Source: Wallemia ichthyophaga EXF-994 | Taxonomy: Eukaryota > Basidiomycota > Wallemiomycetes > Wallemiales > Wallemiaceae | DNA length: 64,000 nt | Assembly (NCBI RefSeq): GCF_000400465.1 | Contig: NW_008806293.1 | Coordinates: forward strand, 122,280-186,279 | Direction: 5' to 3' | Part shown: piece after piece, positions 20,231-29,426 of the stretch | How positions within the stretch are numbered: the stretch's first letter is position 1 | Layout of the letters: each line of letters opens with the position of its first letter | Notes under the pieces: model-generated | What the model saw: only the letters and a program-made list of their open reading frames with translations | Database searches by the model: none | Told to the model about the DNA's origin: nothing | Position numbers and translations under genes: made by a program

Positions 20231-21130
20231 ATGCCTTCATCGACGCTACCGCCTTTGAATTGGCTAGTCAGTCCGCCGCAGAGCACAGAGACATCGCCGA
20301 CGAATCCAGAAACCAACCAGACGTGCGTGGAGTGGAGTGATTACAGCCAGCCAGTGTACTGATTTACCCATAGGAGCCATGATCAGCTCAGCGTTCCTAT
20401 CCAGCCTGACGAGCTCACCGAGCAGCTCGATCTGTGGGCGAATGTCAAATTCGACTTTGATAGCCCCGACAACGCCGCAGGCGGTCAGCTAGCCAGTCTC
20501 GACGACGAGTATGCCAACGCTCTCACATTCGACACGGACCAGAAGCCGCAGATCAAGCGACAGAAATACGACTTGGATGCTGCACTAGCGGGTGTTGTGG
20601 GTGCGGGTGGCGCGGGTGGTGCGCAAGCGAACAGCGTGCCAGCCAGCAGTGTGCCTTCGCTCCTCCCTCAATCTGAACCTACCCTGGAGACTATCAGTGC
20701 GCTCCTCAAAGAAGCACCCTCAGCGCCCCTCCTCAGCAACAGCACCACAAACAACGCTCACGAGGAGGACGACGATGATGAGCACAATGACGAGGACAAG
20801 GTGGTGCGCAGACGCCGTTTCAAGAAGCTGCCTATGCCCCCTGTCCAGCAGAAGGACGGCGAGTCGTACGACCAGGCTAAAAAGCGCACTGAGAAGGAGC
20901 ACAGAGAGGCGGAGACGGCGGCTAAGAAGGAGCTGGAGGAGGACAAGCGTCGCAGAAACACAGCAGCTTCGGCTAGATTCAGAGTTAAGAAGAAGGCTAG
21001 GGAGGCTGCTCTCGAGCAGGAGACAAACGAGTATAAAGGTCGTCTGGAGCAGGCGGAAAGGGCAGTCAGCGATCTCAAACGCGAGAATGGTTGGCTTAGA
21101 GGGTTGATTATAAACTCGAATAGGGCTTAG
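20231..21130 (+). CDS. bZIP transcription factor, Cys-3/Met4-like
   Basis: Two exons, 20231-20322 and 20374-21130, intron 51 nt, 282 aa. The C-terminal basic region KRRRNTAASARFRVKKKARE is the signature of the Cys-3/Met4 (and Gcn4-like) group, followed by a leucine-zipper-like helix (ALEQETNEYKGRLEQ, AVSDLKRENGWLRGLI). The N-terminal two thirds are acidic and disordered with an EEDDDDEHNDEDK block beside a basic KVVRRRRFKKLP. Relatives activate sulfur assimilation or amino-acid synthesis genes. Which of the two applies cannot be told from the sequence. No ubiquitin-binding motif of Met4 is seen. Confidence 0.82.
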
Positions 21131-21279
21131 TCTCATCTGTCCTTTTTCGTTGAAATTCATGTACCATCACCACACTCGTATCTCGGATATAGTCATTTGT
21201 TTATAGTTATACGTGTTCATATATATTCAAATGAATAAATATCTTTTTCTTCTCACCCATTAAACCCCATTGACACCCA

Positions 21280-22353
21280 CTAAAACCCAAAAATGAGATC
21301 GGCAAGTTTACCGCCCCAGCTGGAACCACTTTGCTGCGGCTGGACTTGCTGTGCGGAGATGCCATATTCATTGCTAGACTTGTTAGCGCTGGGAGAATTA
21401 AACATGGTCCTGAGTGAAGCAGTGCTAGACTGCGGTTTAGGGGAGGGTTTGAAAGCCTGTGAGGGCGGGAGCGGGGTAAGATGCTTGCTATCGTGGTGCT
21501 GGGAAGGAGGTGCACTCTGAGCATGCTCTTCACTCCCGCCATGTGTCAATTTAACACCGAGCATTACGCCGCCCAGGTCATCCACCTTGACGCCATTCCA
21601 CTTGATTGCTCTGCTGGCAGCGAGAGTGTCCGCAAACACCGCATCTATCCAGTTGACGCCGTCGCTCACGCTCTCCACCTGACCGAACTGGGGTATGAAG
21701 ACGTCCATCATTCTCGCTCGGAGGTTATCGCCTATGCCGAAGAAAGTAACGCTGCGAGTTTCGAGAGGCGCGTGTATCCTTGTTGGCTGCGGAGCGTGGT
21801 GCCATGGAGTCAAATTGTGTATCTGCTTCGCTGAGGGTGCGTTTGTATGTTGTGAGGGTGCCTTAGCAGCTGTATTAGCAGCCGCATTACCCGTGTCGGA
21901 TTGGAATTGATGTACATTATCCTCGTCTTGGAGGAACATTGTTGGCGGTGCCTCCTGGTCGTCTTCTAGGCGTCCGTACAAACTGTTACGGGGGGATTTG
22001 GAGAGCGGTGTGGAGATACTGCCAAAGAGGGAGCCTGCACCGAAAGCACCCCCGCTGACGCTGTGGTTTACGCTTTGGTTCGGTGTGTGGTGGGCACTAG
22101 ACTGGGAAGTGGAAAGCGGGGAGCGGGATAAAGACTGCTGGGATGAGCTGTGTGCGTGGCTGGATTGGGTCTCCTGGCGCGGTGGTGTGGATACTGGTAT
22201 AGAAGATCCTCGGGCAGCGCTGCTGAGATATCCTGGGAGGTACGACGTGCTCTCTGAATTGGCCGTCTGAGCTGATTGGCTGGTGGAGGATGACTGCGCT
22301 GGAGTTTGCGTACTTCTGCTTAAATCGTTGAATGTAAGTGGACTATTGAACAT
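21280..22353 (-). CDS. Nucleoporin Nup53/Nup35-type with MPPN RRM fold
   Basis: Single exon, 357 aa. A low-complexity Ser/Gln/Thr N-terminus with FG-like spots (GAFGAGSLFGS) precedes an atypical RRM: SVTFFGIGDNLRARMMDVF, FIPQFGQVESVSDGVNWIDAVF, SRAIKWNGVKVDD, VMLGVKL. That is the Nup35/MPPN dimerising RRM. The protein ends GGKLADLIFGF, matching the C-terminal amphipathic helix (..L.D.IFGW) with which Nup53 binds the nuclear membrane. It links Nup170 and Nup192 to the pore membrane. The final Trp of the yeast motif is Phe here. Confidence 0.8.
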   Translation of the reverse strand: MFNSPLTFNDLSRSTQTPAQSSSTSQSAQTANSESTSYLPGYLSSAARGSSIPVSTPPRQETQSSHAHSSSQQSLSRSPLSTSQSSAHHTPNQSVNHSVSGGAFGAGSLFGSISTPLSKSPRNSLYGRLEDDQEAPPTMFLQDEDNVHQFQSDTGNAAANTAAKAPSQHTNAPSAKQIHNLTPWHHAPQPTRIHAPLETRSVTFFGIGDNLRARMMDVFIPQFGQVESVSDGVNWIDAVFADTLAASRAIKWNGVKVDDLGGVMLGVKLTHGGSEEHAQSAPPSQHHDSKHLTPLPPSQAFKPSPKPQSSTASLRTMFNSPSANKSSNEYGISAQQVQPQQSGSSWGGKLADLIFGF

Positions 22354-22644
22354 GATGAAGGTTTGGGAGAAGAAGTTGTATAGGTGGTAGTTGAAGGGAG
22401 TATAACCCCTAGCGGTGTATTTGATGTGTATACGATGTATCTATAAGCAGATTTCCATTCTAATCAATTGTACACTTACGAATACGGCGTAGTCATTTAG
22501 AGGGAAGTACAGAAACAACGCGTATTAAAACTCGTGAATTGACTGTGTTTATCATTAACAGCCTCTCAAAATTCATTTTACACCTTTTAGAGTCAAATAT
22601 TACGCGTCATATTTCCCCTTTCACCAACGACCAACTACTGTAAT

Positions 22645-23028
22645 ATGGGATTCCAGGTGTTTGAAGAGGAGGAGCCAGCTCAGCAAGTGCCACAGCAGCC
22701 ACCGCAAAAGAGCCTGAGTACTTCAATGCTCAGTTCAAAGACACACAATATCCAGAAATCGAACTCAGCGCCATCGAAATTAGAAGGCGTGAATAAGCCA
22801 CCCAAAGTTAATACGCATAGACAGGCCCTAGCGGATGCAGCTGCAATGCCACCAAAGAAAGCTGCTGCTGCTGCCAAGAAGACATCCATCAAGAAGACTG
22901 AGGGAATCTCAGTGGATGAGCTGAGACGGGCGAGGCGTGCAGAGACGCTGCGCAAGCAGGGCTTGTACGGTGCATCGAATGAAACAAAGGCACCCAGAGC
23001 ACCCAAGAAATCCAAACTCAGCCTTTAA
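22645..23028 (+). CDS. Small basic hypothetical protein with a D-box-like RxxL
   Basis: Single exon, 127 aa. Starts MGFQVFEEEEPAQQVPQQ, then a Ser/Lys-rich disordered part with PPKVNTHRQALADAA, whose RQAL sits in a context like the destruction boxes of cyclins and securins (inference only). A lysine/alanine tract PPKKAAAAAKKTSIKK and a helical ELRRARRAETLRKQGLYG follow. The end APKKSKLSL is basic and could be a nuclear localisation signal. I do not recognise the family. It is divergent to Nup53 and convergent with the Atg10-like gene. Confidence 0.5.
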   Translation: MGFQVFEEEEPAQQVPQQPPQKSLSTSMLSSKTHNIQKSNSAPSKLEGVNKPPKVNTHRQALADAAAMPPKKAAAAAKKTSIKKTEGISVDELRRARRAETLRKQGLYGASNETKAPRAPKKSKLSL

Positions 23029-23072
23029 TCGGAGCATAAACATAGACACGCATACCTTCACCTCAAACTGCC

Positions 23073-23561
23073 TCAACTAATGTAAACTAATGTATCTATA
23101 ATCATCCTCCATACTCTATTGTACTCTGCGTGGGGCTCTGCCGCCATTATCTCGTCCACCGCAGTGCTGAGATTGCAGGGGTGAATGTAGTAGCAGGTAA
23201 GGCGGGAAAGTGGGTGGTCAGTGATGGAAATATACCCGCTGTGTTCTGTGTGCTTGAGTATGCCTTGAGCGATGAGTGTATCGAGTGATCGCAGTGGCTG
23301 GCTGTCTATGTACCCATTGAAGTAGAGCACTGGCACGTTGTATGTTTTCGAGTGAAATATATCCCAAACAACGCTGATTAAAGCTGTGCTGGTGCTTTCG
23401 CTAGTTGCTGCATCATCCACCTCACTAACCCCATTAACCTCGCCCTCAAACTCATCCTCAATCACGTTTCTGCTGTGCGTATTTCCACATGGATAGAACG
23501 AGCGTCGACGGAGCCCAGACTGCTTCACCCACTTTGACTGCGATTCTTCCGTAAGCCTCAA
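23073..23561 (-). CDS. Atg10-like E2 enzyme (5' end unresolved)
   Basis: About 162 codons of one frame. TYNVPVLYFNGYIDSQPLRSLD is the Atg10/Atg3 E2-like core, and HPLSRLTCYYIHPCNLSTAV carries the catalytic cysteine of the family HPC motif. Atg10 conjugates Atg12 to Atg5 in autophagy. The open frame has no ATG near its start; 23561 is a TTG. The nearest upstream ATG on this strand (23617) lies inside the CCATGG that also holds the start of the opposite Tda10-like gene, and I could not find a phase-consistent splice from it. The first exon is therefore missing or a frame error is present. Confidence 0.65.
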   Translation of the reverse strand: MRLTEESQSKWVKQSGLRRRSFYPCGNTHSRNVIEDEFEGEVNGVSEVDDAATSESTSTALISVVWDIFHSKTYNVPVLYFNGYIDSQPLRSLDTLIAQGILKHTEHSGYISITDHPLSRLTCYYIHPCNLSTAVDEIMAAEPHAEYNRVWRMIIDTLVYIS

Positions 23562-23615
23562 TTGATTTAATTCCCCTTTCTGCCCACCTCGCTCCCGATT
23601 TCTTCAAAGTCCTCC

Positions 23616-24627
23616 ATGGCGCTCAAAGCAGAGAGGATTCTAAACTGGCTCAGGCCGCTGATACACTCTACACAACTCAACAGACCTTTCTTCGTTGGCC
23701 TTACTGGCGTGCAAGGTGAATTTGACGCTCTTTATATCCTCCCACATGACTCAACTGGTGCACACCGCAGGCTCTGGCAAGTCGACTATTGTCAATGAGC
23801 TTACTGAGGAACTGGAGAGGAGTGGTCTGCGAACTGTGCATTTCAGTCTCGACGATCTTTACCTCACCCACCGCGAGCAGCTCGAACTCTCCGCGAAACA
23901 CCCCGCCAACAAGCTCTACAAACATAGGGGACTTTCTGGAACACATGATATGGTGCTCGCGAAAGACATCTTCCAGCAGCTACGCGAGAGCTGGAATGCC
24001 CCTGCGCACTCTCACATCGATATACCAGTGTACGACAAGTCCCTGCATAGCGGCCAGGGCGATCGCAAAGCGAAGGGTGAATGGACAAGTATCGATCTAC
24101 AACCCAGCAACCCGATCAGAGTGGTCATTTTTGAAGGCTGGTCTGTAGGTTTCAGACCACTCGAAGCTGCTGTCTTGTCTGCTCAGCATAAATCTGCTAC
24201 TCACTCTGAACCCTCCCTCACAAACCAACTCGCTGAACATAGTCTGCAGGATGTGCTCGATATCAATAGCGCACTCCGTGACTACGACACCTTCTTCTCC
24301 GGCCCTCAGTTTTTCGATGGTCTCGTGTACCTCCAAACACTGGAGCTGGGGTATGTTTACGACTGGAGACAGCAACAGGAACAGGGCTTGAGAGATGCAA
24401 ATAAGCCTCATCAATCTGAAGAGGGCATCATCAACTTTGTGAAAAATTACATGATTGTGAGTAGGCTTTTTGACATGTGATGAAGCTACTGACAGAGTTT
24501 ATATCAGGCATATGAGCTTTATCTGCCTCAACTCACTCAAGGATTCTTTGGCAGCCAAAATAAAGGTAGACAGCTCACACTTACCCTCAACAAACAGCGT
24601 GAAATGATGGGTAGCCAGGTAATTTAG
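23616..24627 (+). CDS. Tda10/glycerate-kinase-like P-loop protein
   Basis: Three exons, 23616-23715, 23771-24456, 24508-24627, introns 55 and 51 nt, 301 aa. The first splice builds the Walker A: FVGLTGVQ joins GSGKSTIVNELTEEL. SLDDLYLTHREQLELS is the Walker-B-like substrate loop, RGLSGTHDM and VYDKSLHSGQGDR are typical of yeast Tda10 and plant glycerate kinase, and VVIFEGWSVGF a later hydrolase motif. The end reads AYELYLPQLTQGFF and LTLTLNKQREMM. ATP-dependent kinase fold; substrate not settled in fungi. A decayed piece of a similar sequence lies 1.5 kb downstream. Confidence 0.82.
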
Positions 24628-25939
24628 GGTGTTGATTTGGGTGATTTGGGAGGTATATATGAGTTTAAGTATACGTGCATGATATGTTTTACATCTAGTT
24701 GCTATTGGAGATACGTTTCAGTGGTGTTTTCTACGAGAGTTAAGGTTGTATTTGCAATTCAGTAACAGTGAACTAGAATTAGTGAAGTAAGACATCTTCA
24801 ATCGTAATTGTTCAATCTATCACATAAGACTGGACAATTCACCATCTACGGAGGCGTGAATATGCATTTGATTTCCGCATTATTAATACAAGTCTGAAGT
24901 CTGGTATTCTACTATGTCTCTCATTCCGTAAATTCTCTCAATTATTCCGTGTCTCAGACAATATCTTCGATCCGCAAACAAATCATATTCGGATAATGTG
25001 AAATTTGTGGTTGAAATGTCACATTATCAATGCACCACGAATCTAAAGAGGTAGATTGCCTAATGAGATAGTGGAATAAAATTGTGATAAGATATGTTAA
25101 ACTATAGACAAGAGATGGATATGGGAGATGAAACAACTTTGTTGTATCTAGTGAATCTAACTAATTATTTTACTTCCTCCTAGCAAACATTGGAAGTCAT
25201 CTGATGACACCCTGAAAGCAATTTATCTTCAAATGAAACCATTTGACAGACTATTTTTCAAGGTTCAACACTTCAATACGTTTCTGATCATATGTAAGTC
25301 GCTCATATTCAAGCGACATCCGCAAAATGCTCATCGCATTGTTTAATTCAGTTATGAATTTGAGTGCACAAAGTTTCAGGTAGATAACTTGGTTTATATC
25401 ACTTAAATGCATTGAAATTAGCAAGTATCAGTTACAGGGACTAAAATTCGAGATATCTAATACTTCAACGATCCAAGACCAATTTTGCTGCATCTTGGCG
25501 TGCCTAAAACGTAATTCGTGGAATATGATTTGAGAGGACGAGGGCACTTGCACTTGCAACTGCTCAGAGCCAAATCCATAAAGGGCTTTAATTGAGTAAA
25601 TCGGCCAATTTGGTGCTTCCAGACAAGCAATGCAATAAACCAGAATAAGCAAATCAATATCAAAACTAACAGTCCAAATGTTATAAGTTTAGTTTGACTT
25701 ACAGCTGGATTAAACGGTAGTGGTCTGTACTCAGTTGGGTCTACAGGTACTCCAATGAAGATGCGTACTCTCAAAAGGTCTAGATATTAGTAAAGTAGTA
25801 TGCATCCACCTAACGATCCATCCCTCAACAATTATCAAGCTCAACGGATCTTAAAGAACGGGATGAGAATGAATGATGCGATAATTGATTCCGATCCTAC
25901 TTCCGGGGTCATTGCTTTTCGAAGGCTGAAAAGAGGGCA
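24628..25939. other. 1.3-kb AT-rich region without a recognised gene
   Basis: AT-rich with many stops. The only notable frame is 25457-25774 on the minus strand, 105 codons with one membrane helix (ITFGLLVLILICLFWFIALLV) flanked by charged residues. It has no in-frame ATG (it opens with TTG), so it is either a 3' exon or chance. The rest shows no coding or repeat signal that I recognise. Composition differs from the neighbouring gene-dense DNA. Confidence 0.4.
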
Positions 25940-26032
25940 GTGTATGTGTACAAGTGGAGGCAGCAGCAGAATCAGTGCTTGAATTTGTCCAACAAGCCAC
26001 ACCAATCTAATGAAGAAGCAGACAACCCTCTG
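25940..26032 (+). pseudogene. Decayed fragment resembling the Tda10-like kinase
   Basis: Translates as VYVYKWRQQQNQCLNLSNKP then HQSNEE, which parallels YVYDWRQQQEQGLRDANKPH and QSEEG in the Tda10-like gene at 24352-24423. The nucleotide similarity is visible by eye over about 75 bp. No start, P-loop or other Tda10 part is found around it, so it is a relic of a duplicated or transposed copy. It lies on the same strand 1.5 kb downstream. Confidence 0.6.
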
Positions 26033-26216
26033 ACAGATGACGGCATCCACGTGCTGTTAATGAGATATGAATACACTCCTTATTCAAATACAAACCTCCA
26101 CCGAATAAATTAATTTTATTGTCTTATAATCACCTTCCACGGACCAAATTTACTTTTCGGAGAATTGCTCTTCTCAAGTCCTTCCGCGATAACCACGAAG
26201 ACGCTGCAGATTTATT

Positions 26217-29017
26217 ATGTCAGCGACTGAAGCAGACACATCGTCTTCATCTACGGCAACGTTTTTGTCGGCGTTGGTACTTAACAGTGCCATCGCTGGT
26301 GCGCAATTTTTGGCCTTCTGCCTCTTAAGGCTCAAATTTCCACATATTTACCAGCCACGTGTTACAAAGCCACCTGTAAAGTCTGTATAGTGTTTCTTTG
26401 CTTGAGCCCGCTAACTCATCTCTCAGACACAGAGCCACTGGCCTCACCAAGAGCGTAGTGGGTTGGTTACCGCAGGTATTTAAGGCACCGTATCAGCCTA
26501 TAGCGAGGCACAACGGCCTTGACAGTTTCATGTTCATCAGATACCTTCGCTTGATTGTTAAGATGTTCGTCCCTATGTGGGTCGTGTCCTGGGTTATCTT
26601 GTTCCCGGTAAACAGCGCAAATTCTGATGGTGGCAAGGATGGTTTGAATATGTTCACGTTCGGTAACATTTCCACTAGCAACCACCCACGTTATGCCGCT
26701 AGTTTACTCCTTGCCTGGATTTTTACTTGTGGGCTGAACTACTGGCAAATTTAGAAAACTGCTCATACACCAAACAGTCTGGATTTTCTACCTCATCAGG
26801 TCCGAAATGACTTACTTCATTAACGCAAGACAACGCTATCTTATCGATAAAGAGCACTCGTCCCTCCCACAGGCCAATACCGTCCTCATTACAGGTGTAC
26901 CTCAATCGCAGTTGAATAAAGAAAAGCTCTATGATCTCTTTTCCTACCTTCCTGGCGGTATTAAAGATGTCTGGATTAACCAAGATCTCAGAGAGTTACC
27001 AGAGATGCACGAAAATCGTCTCAACGCCTGCAACAAGCTTGAAGGTGCAGTCACAGCAACTATTAAAACTGCCAAAGACATGGAGCTGAAGCGCGCAAAG
27101 GCCGAAAAGAAGGGCAAGCCAGCTCCAAAGAAGACCATTGTAGAGGATGAGGACTTGGAAAAGGACGACATTGGAGTTGCCGAAAAGCTTATCCCTGCAA
27201 AGCAACGCCCAACTCACAAGCTTGGTTTCATGGGACTGTTTGGAGAGAAGGTTGACACTCTCATATGGTGCAGGGAGGAAATCTCGAGATTGAATGCTGA
27301 AATTGGTGATATGCGTAAAGAGGTCAATTCAGACCCAGAAAAATACAAACCTAAGGGCTCTTGTTTCATTCTTTTCAACCAACAACTCGCAGCACATCTC
27401 TGCGCAAAATCATTGATCCACCACGCTCCTTACAGAATGGTTGAAAAATACTCCGAGGTCGGCCCAGACGATGTCATTTGGACGAACCTTAACGTTAACC
27501 CATACGAGAAACGTCTTAAGTCTGTCGTCAGCTGGGCAGCTACCATAGCTATTACTATCTTTTTCGCCATCCCAGTCGCATTTGCTGGTGCTGTATCCAA
27601 CATCAACGCACTTGCTTCTAGATACAGCTGGCTGGAGTGGCTAGGAGATCTTCCACAACCGGTCAAGGGTATCATTCAGGGTGCATTTCCACCAGTGCTT
27701 GTTGCTATTCTTTTTGCCCTAGTTCCGATCCTCTTCCGTCTGTTAAGTAAGTTTGAGGGTATTCCACGCTCAACGGCGGTAGAGCTTTCGCTTATGCACC
27801 GCTACTTCTTATTCTTGGTATTTAACGGTTTCTTGATCACCACTCTCTCTTCTGGTATTATCAGCTCGCTACGTCAACTAACTACAGCCGATGTGACAAC
27901 TTATCCACAAATCCTTGCAAACAACCTTCCAGGTGCCTCCATCTACTTTATCACCTACGTCACCCTTCAAGGTCTTTCTGGATCTTCCGGTGCACTGCTG
28001 CAAATAGGTGGATTGGTTGTGTTCTACATAAAGTCATGGTTCTTGGGATCGACACCACGTTCACGTTGGATGATCTTCAACGCCATGCCTGGTGTCGCAT
28101 GGGGTACGCTATTCCCACCAATGTCTCTCCTGGTCGTCATCACTATTGCGTACTCCATCATTGCACCAATCCTGAACGGCTTTGGTGCCGTCGCCTTTAT
28201 GCTCTTCTACTTTACCTACAAATACAACTTCCTCTACGTATACGATATTAAGCCGGTCTCGGACACGGGTGGGCTGTTTTTCCCAAAGGCGATTCAGCAC
28301 ATTTTCACGGGAATGTACATCTCGCAAATCTGTTTGGCTGCGCTATTTTTCCTTTCTAAGTACGACGGTAGGCAGGTGGGTATTCCGGAAGGTGTGATCA
28401 TGGTTGTACTTATCGTGATCACAATCGGCTTCCACATAATGATCAACAGCTCATACCAGCCACTCTGCGAAGCGCTACCATTGACGCTGGCATCCAAGAC
28501 GTGGGGCCAGCAGAGCGATGAACAGCCATTGCTTTCTGGACACAACACGGTCGACAGTTCGAACGAGATCAGGGAGTCGAGTGATGGCAGTATGCCACTC
28601 TCTGAACTTGGAAAGAGCATGGGCAAGACGCCATTGGATGAAAAGAAGGAAAAATTGGGAGCGATTGAGGAGGGAGAGGGTGAAAGTAAGGGTGATAAGG
28701 GTAGTAAACATAGGGCGCACGAAGACCAAGACGAAGATCGTACGAGGCATGAAGACGAGGAAGAGGCCAGCACGCCACCACCACCATTCAGTGAGCAGGA
28801 GGTCTCGTTCACGCACCCATCCATGTGCCACCCACAGCAGATCGTTTGGACCGCTAAAGATGAGTACGGCATTTCAGATGAAGTTGTGGAGAAGTGTACT
28901 AGAGATAATGTCAACGCAACCAATGAGCGCGCGTGGATAAATTCAAACGAGAAGGGCAAGCTGGGTAAAATTGAGACACGCGGCTGGCCACCAGGCGAAG
29001 ACCATAAGTTTGCGTAG
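26217..29017 (+). CDS. CSC1/OSCA/TMEM63-type ion channel (DUF221)
   Basis: Best model: exons 26217-26384, about 26452-26728, and 26778-29017, about 894 aa. Exon 1 encodes the first helix (TFLSALVLNSAIAGAQFLAF) and FPHIYQPRV. Exon 2 has GWLPQVFKAPYQPIARHNGL and DSFMFIRYLRLIVKMF. The 49-nt second intron restores LAWIFTFWIFYLIRSEM. Exon 3 carries the cytosolic RRM-like loop (NTVLITGVPQ) and the 7TM core (SGSSGALLQIGG, YDIKPVSDTGGLFFPKA). It is a hyperosmolality/mechanically gated cation channel of plasma or internal membranes. The first intron is not settled: the best branch point and CAG at 26426 give the wrong phase, so an AAG acceptor at 26451 was used. Confidence 0.85.
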
Positions 29018-29426
29018 GTTGATGCTGAGGCTAGCGTTAAGGTTAAAGCTAGCGCTACTTTCGGATTGTTTCAATTTACGTTATCTTTCTCTTCTTTGTT
29101 CTTGTCGGCGTGTAGTCGGCGTTTCTACAGCACAACAAGCAGCAACTACGTAATAACTACTTAATAAGATACACGCAACATATTATTTGTCAATATCCAT
29201 ATTTTTATACATGATAATTTATTGTTAAGCTCTGATCGGACCTGAGAAGGGTGAAATTGAGTTTGAGAAGGGTGTGTGGGGTGTTTTAGAGAATTAGCAC
29301 CGATGGCCAATAAAGTTCCCGCTCATTGAAGTACCCTGAATAACTTGAAGTGACTTGAAATGCCTTGAATCTATTGAATAACACAAATGTCACTCCATCG
29401 CTTCTCAGATCGCTACCACCGTCACA
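29018..29426. other. 409-bp spacer, same-strand genes
   Basis: 3' region of the channel gene (AT-rich, 29160-29225) and promoter of the next gene. Near 29335-29380 a TGAA-rich run (ACTTGAA/CCTTGAA/TATTGAA units spaced about 10 to 12 bp) is visible. No gene recognised. Confidence 0.35.

Noticed and set aside
20592-21107. Second plus-strand frame (171 codons) rich in Arg and Ser
   Set aside because: Out-of-frame reading of the bZIP gene.
25457-25774. 105-codon minus-strand frame with one membrane helix
   Set aside because: No ATG in frame and no convincing upstream exon; mentioned only in the spacer description.
28294-28959. 221-codon open frame on the minus strand, Ser/Leu-rich
   Set aside because: Antisense of the CSC1 channel tail; low-complexity shadow.
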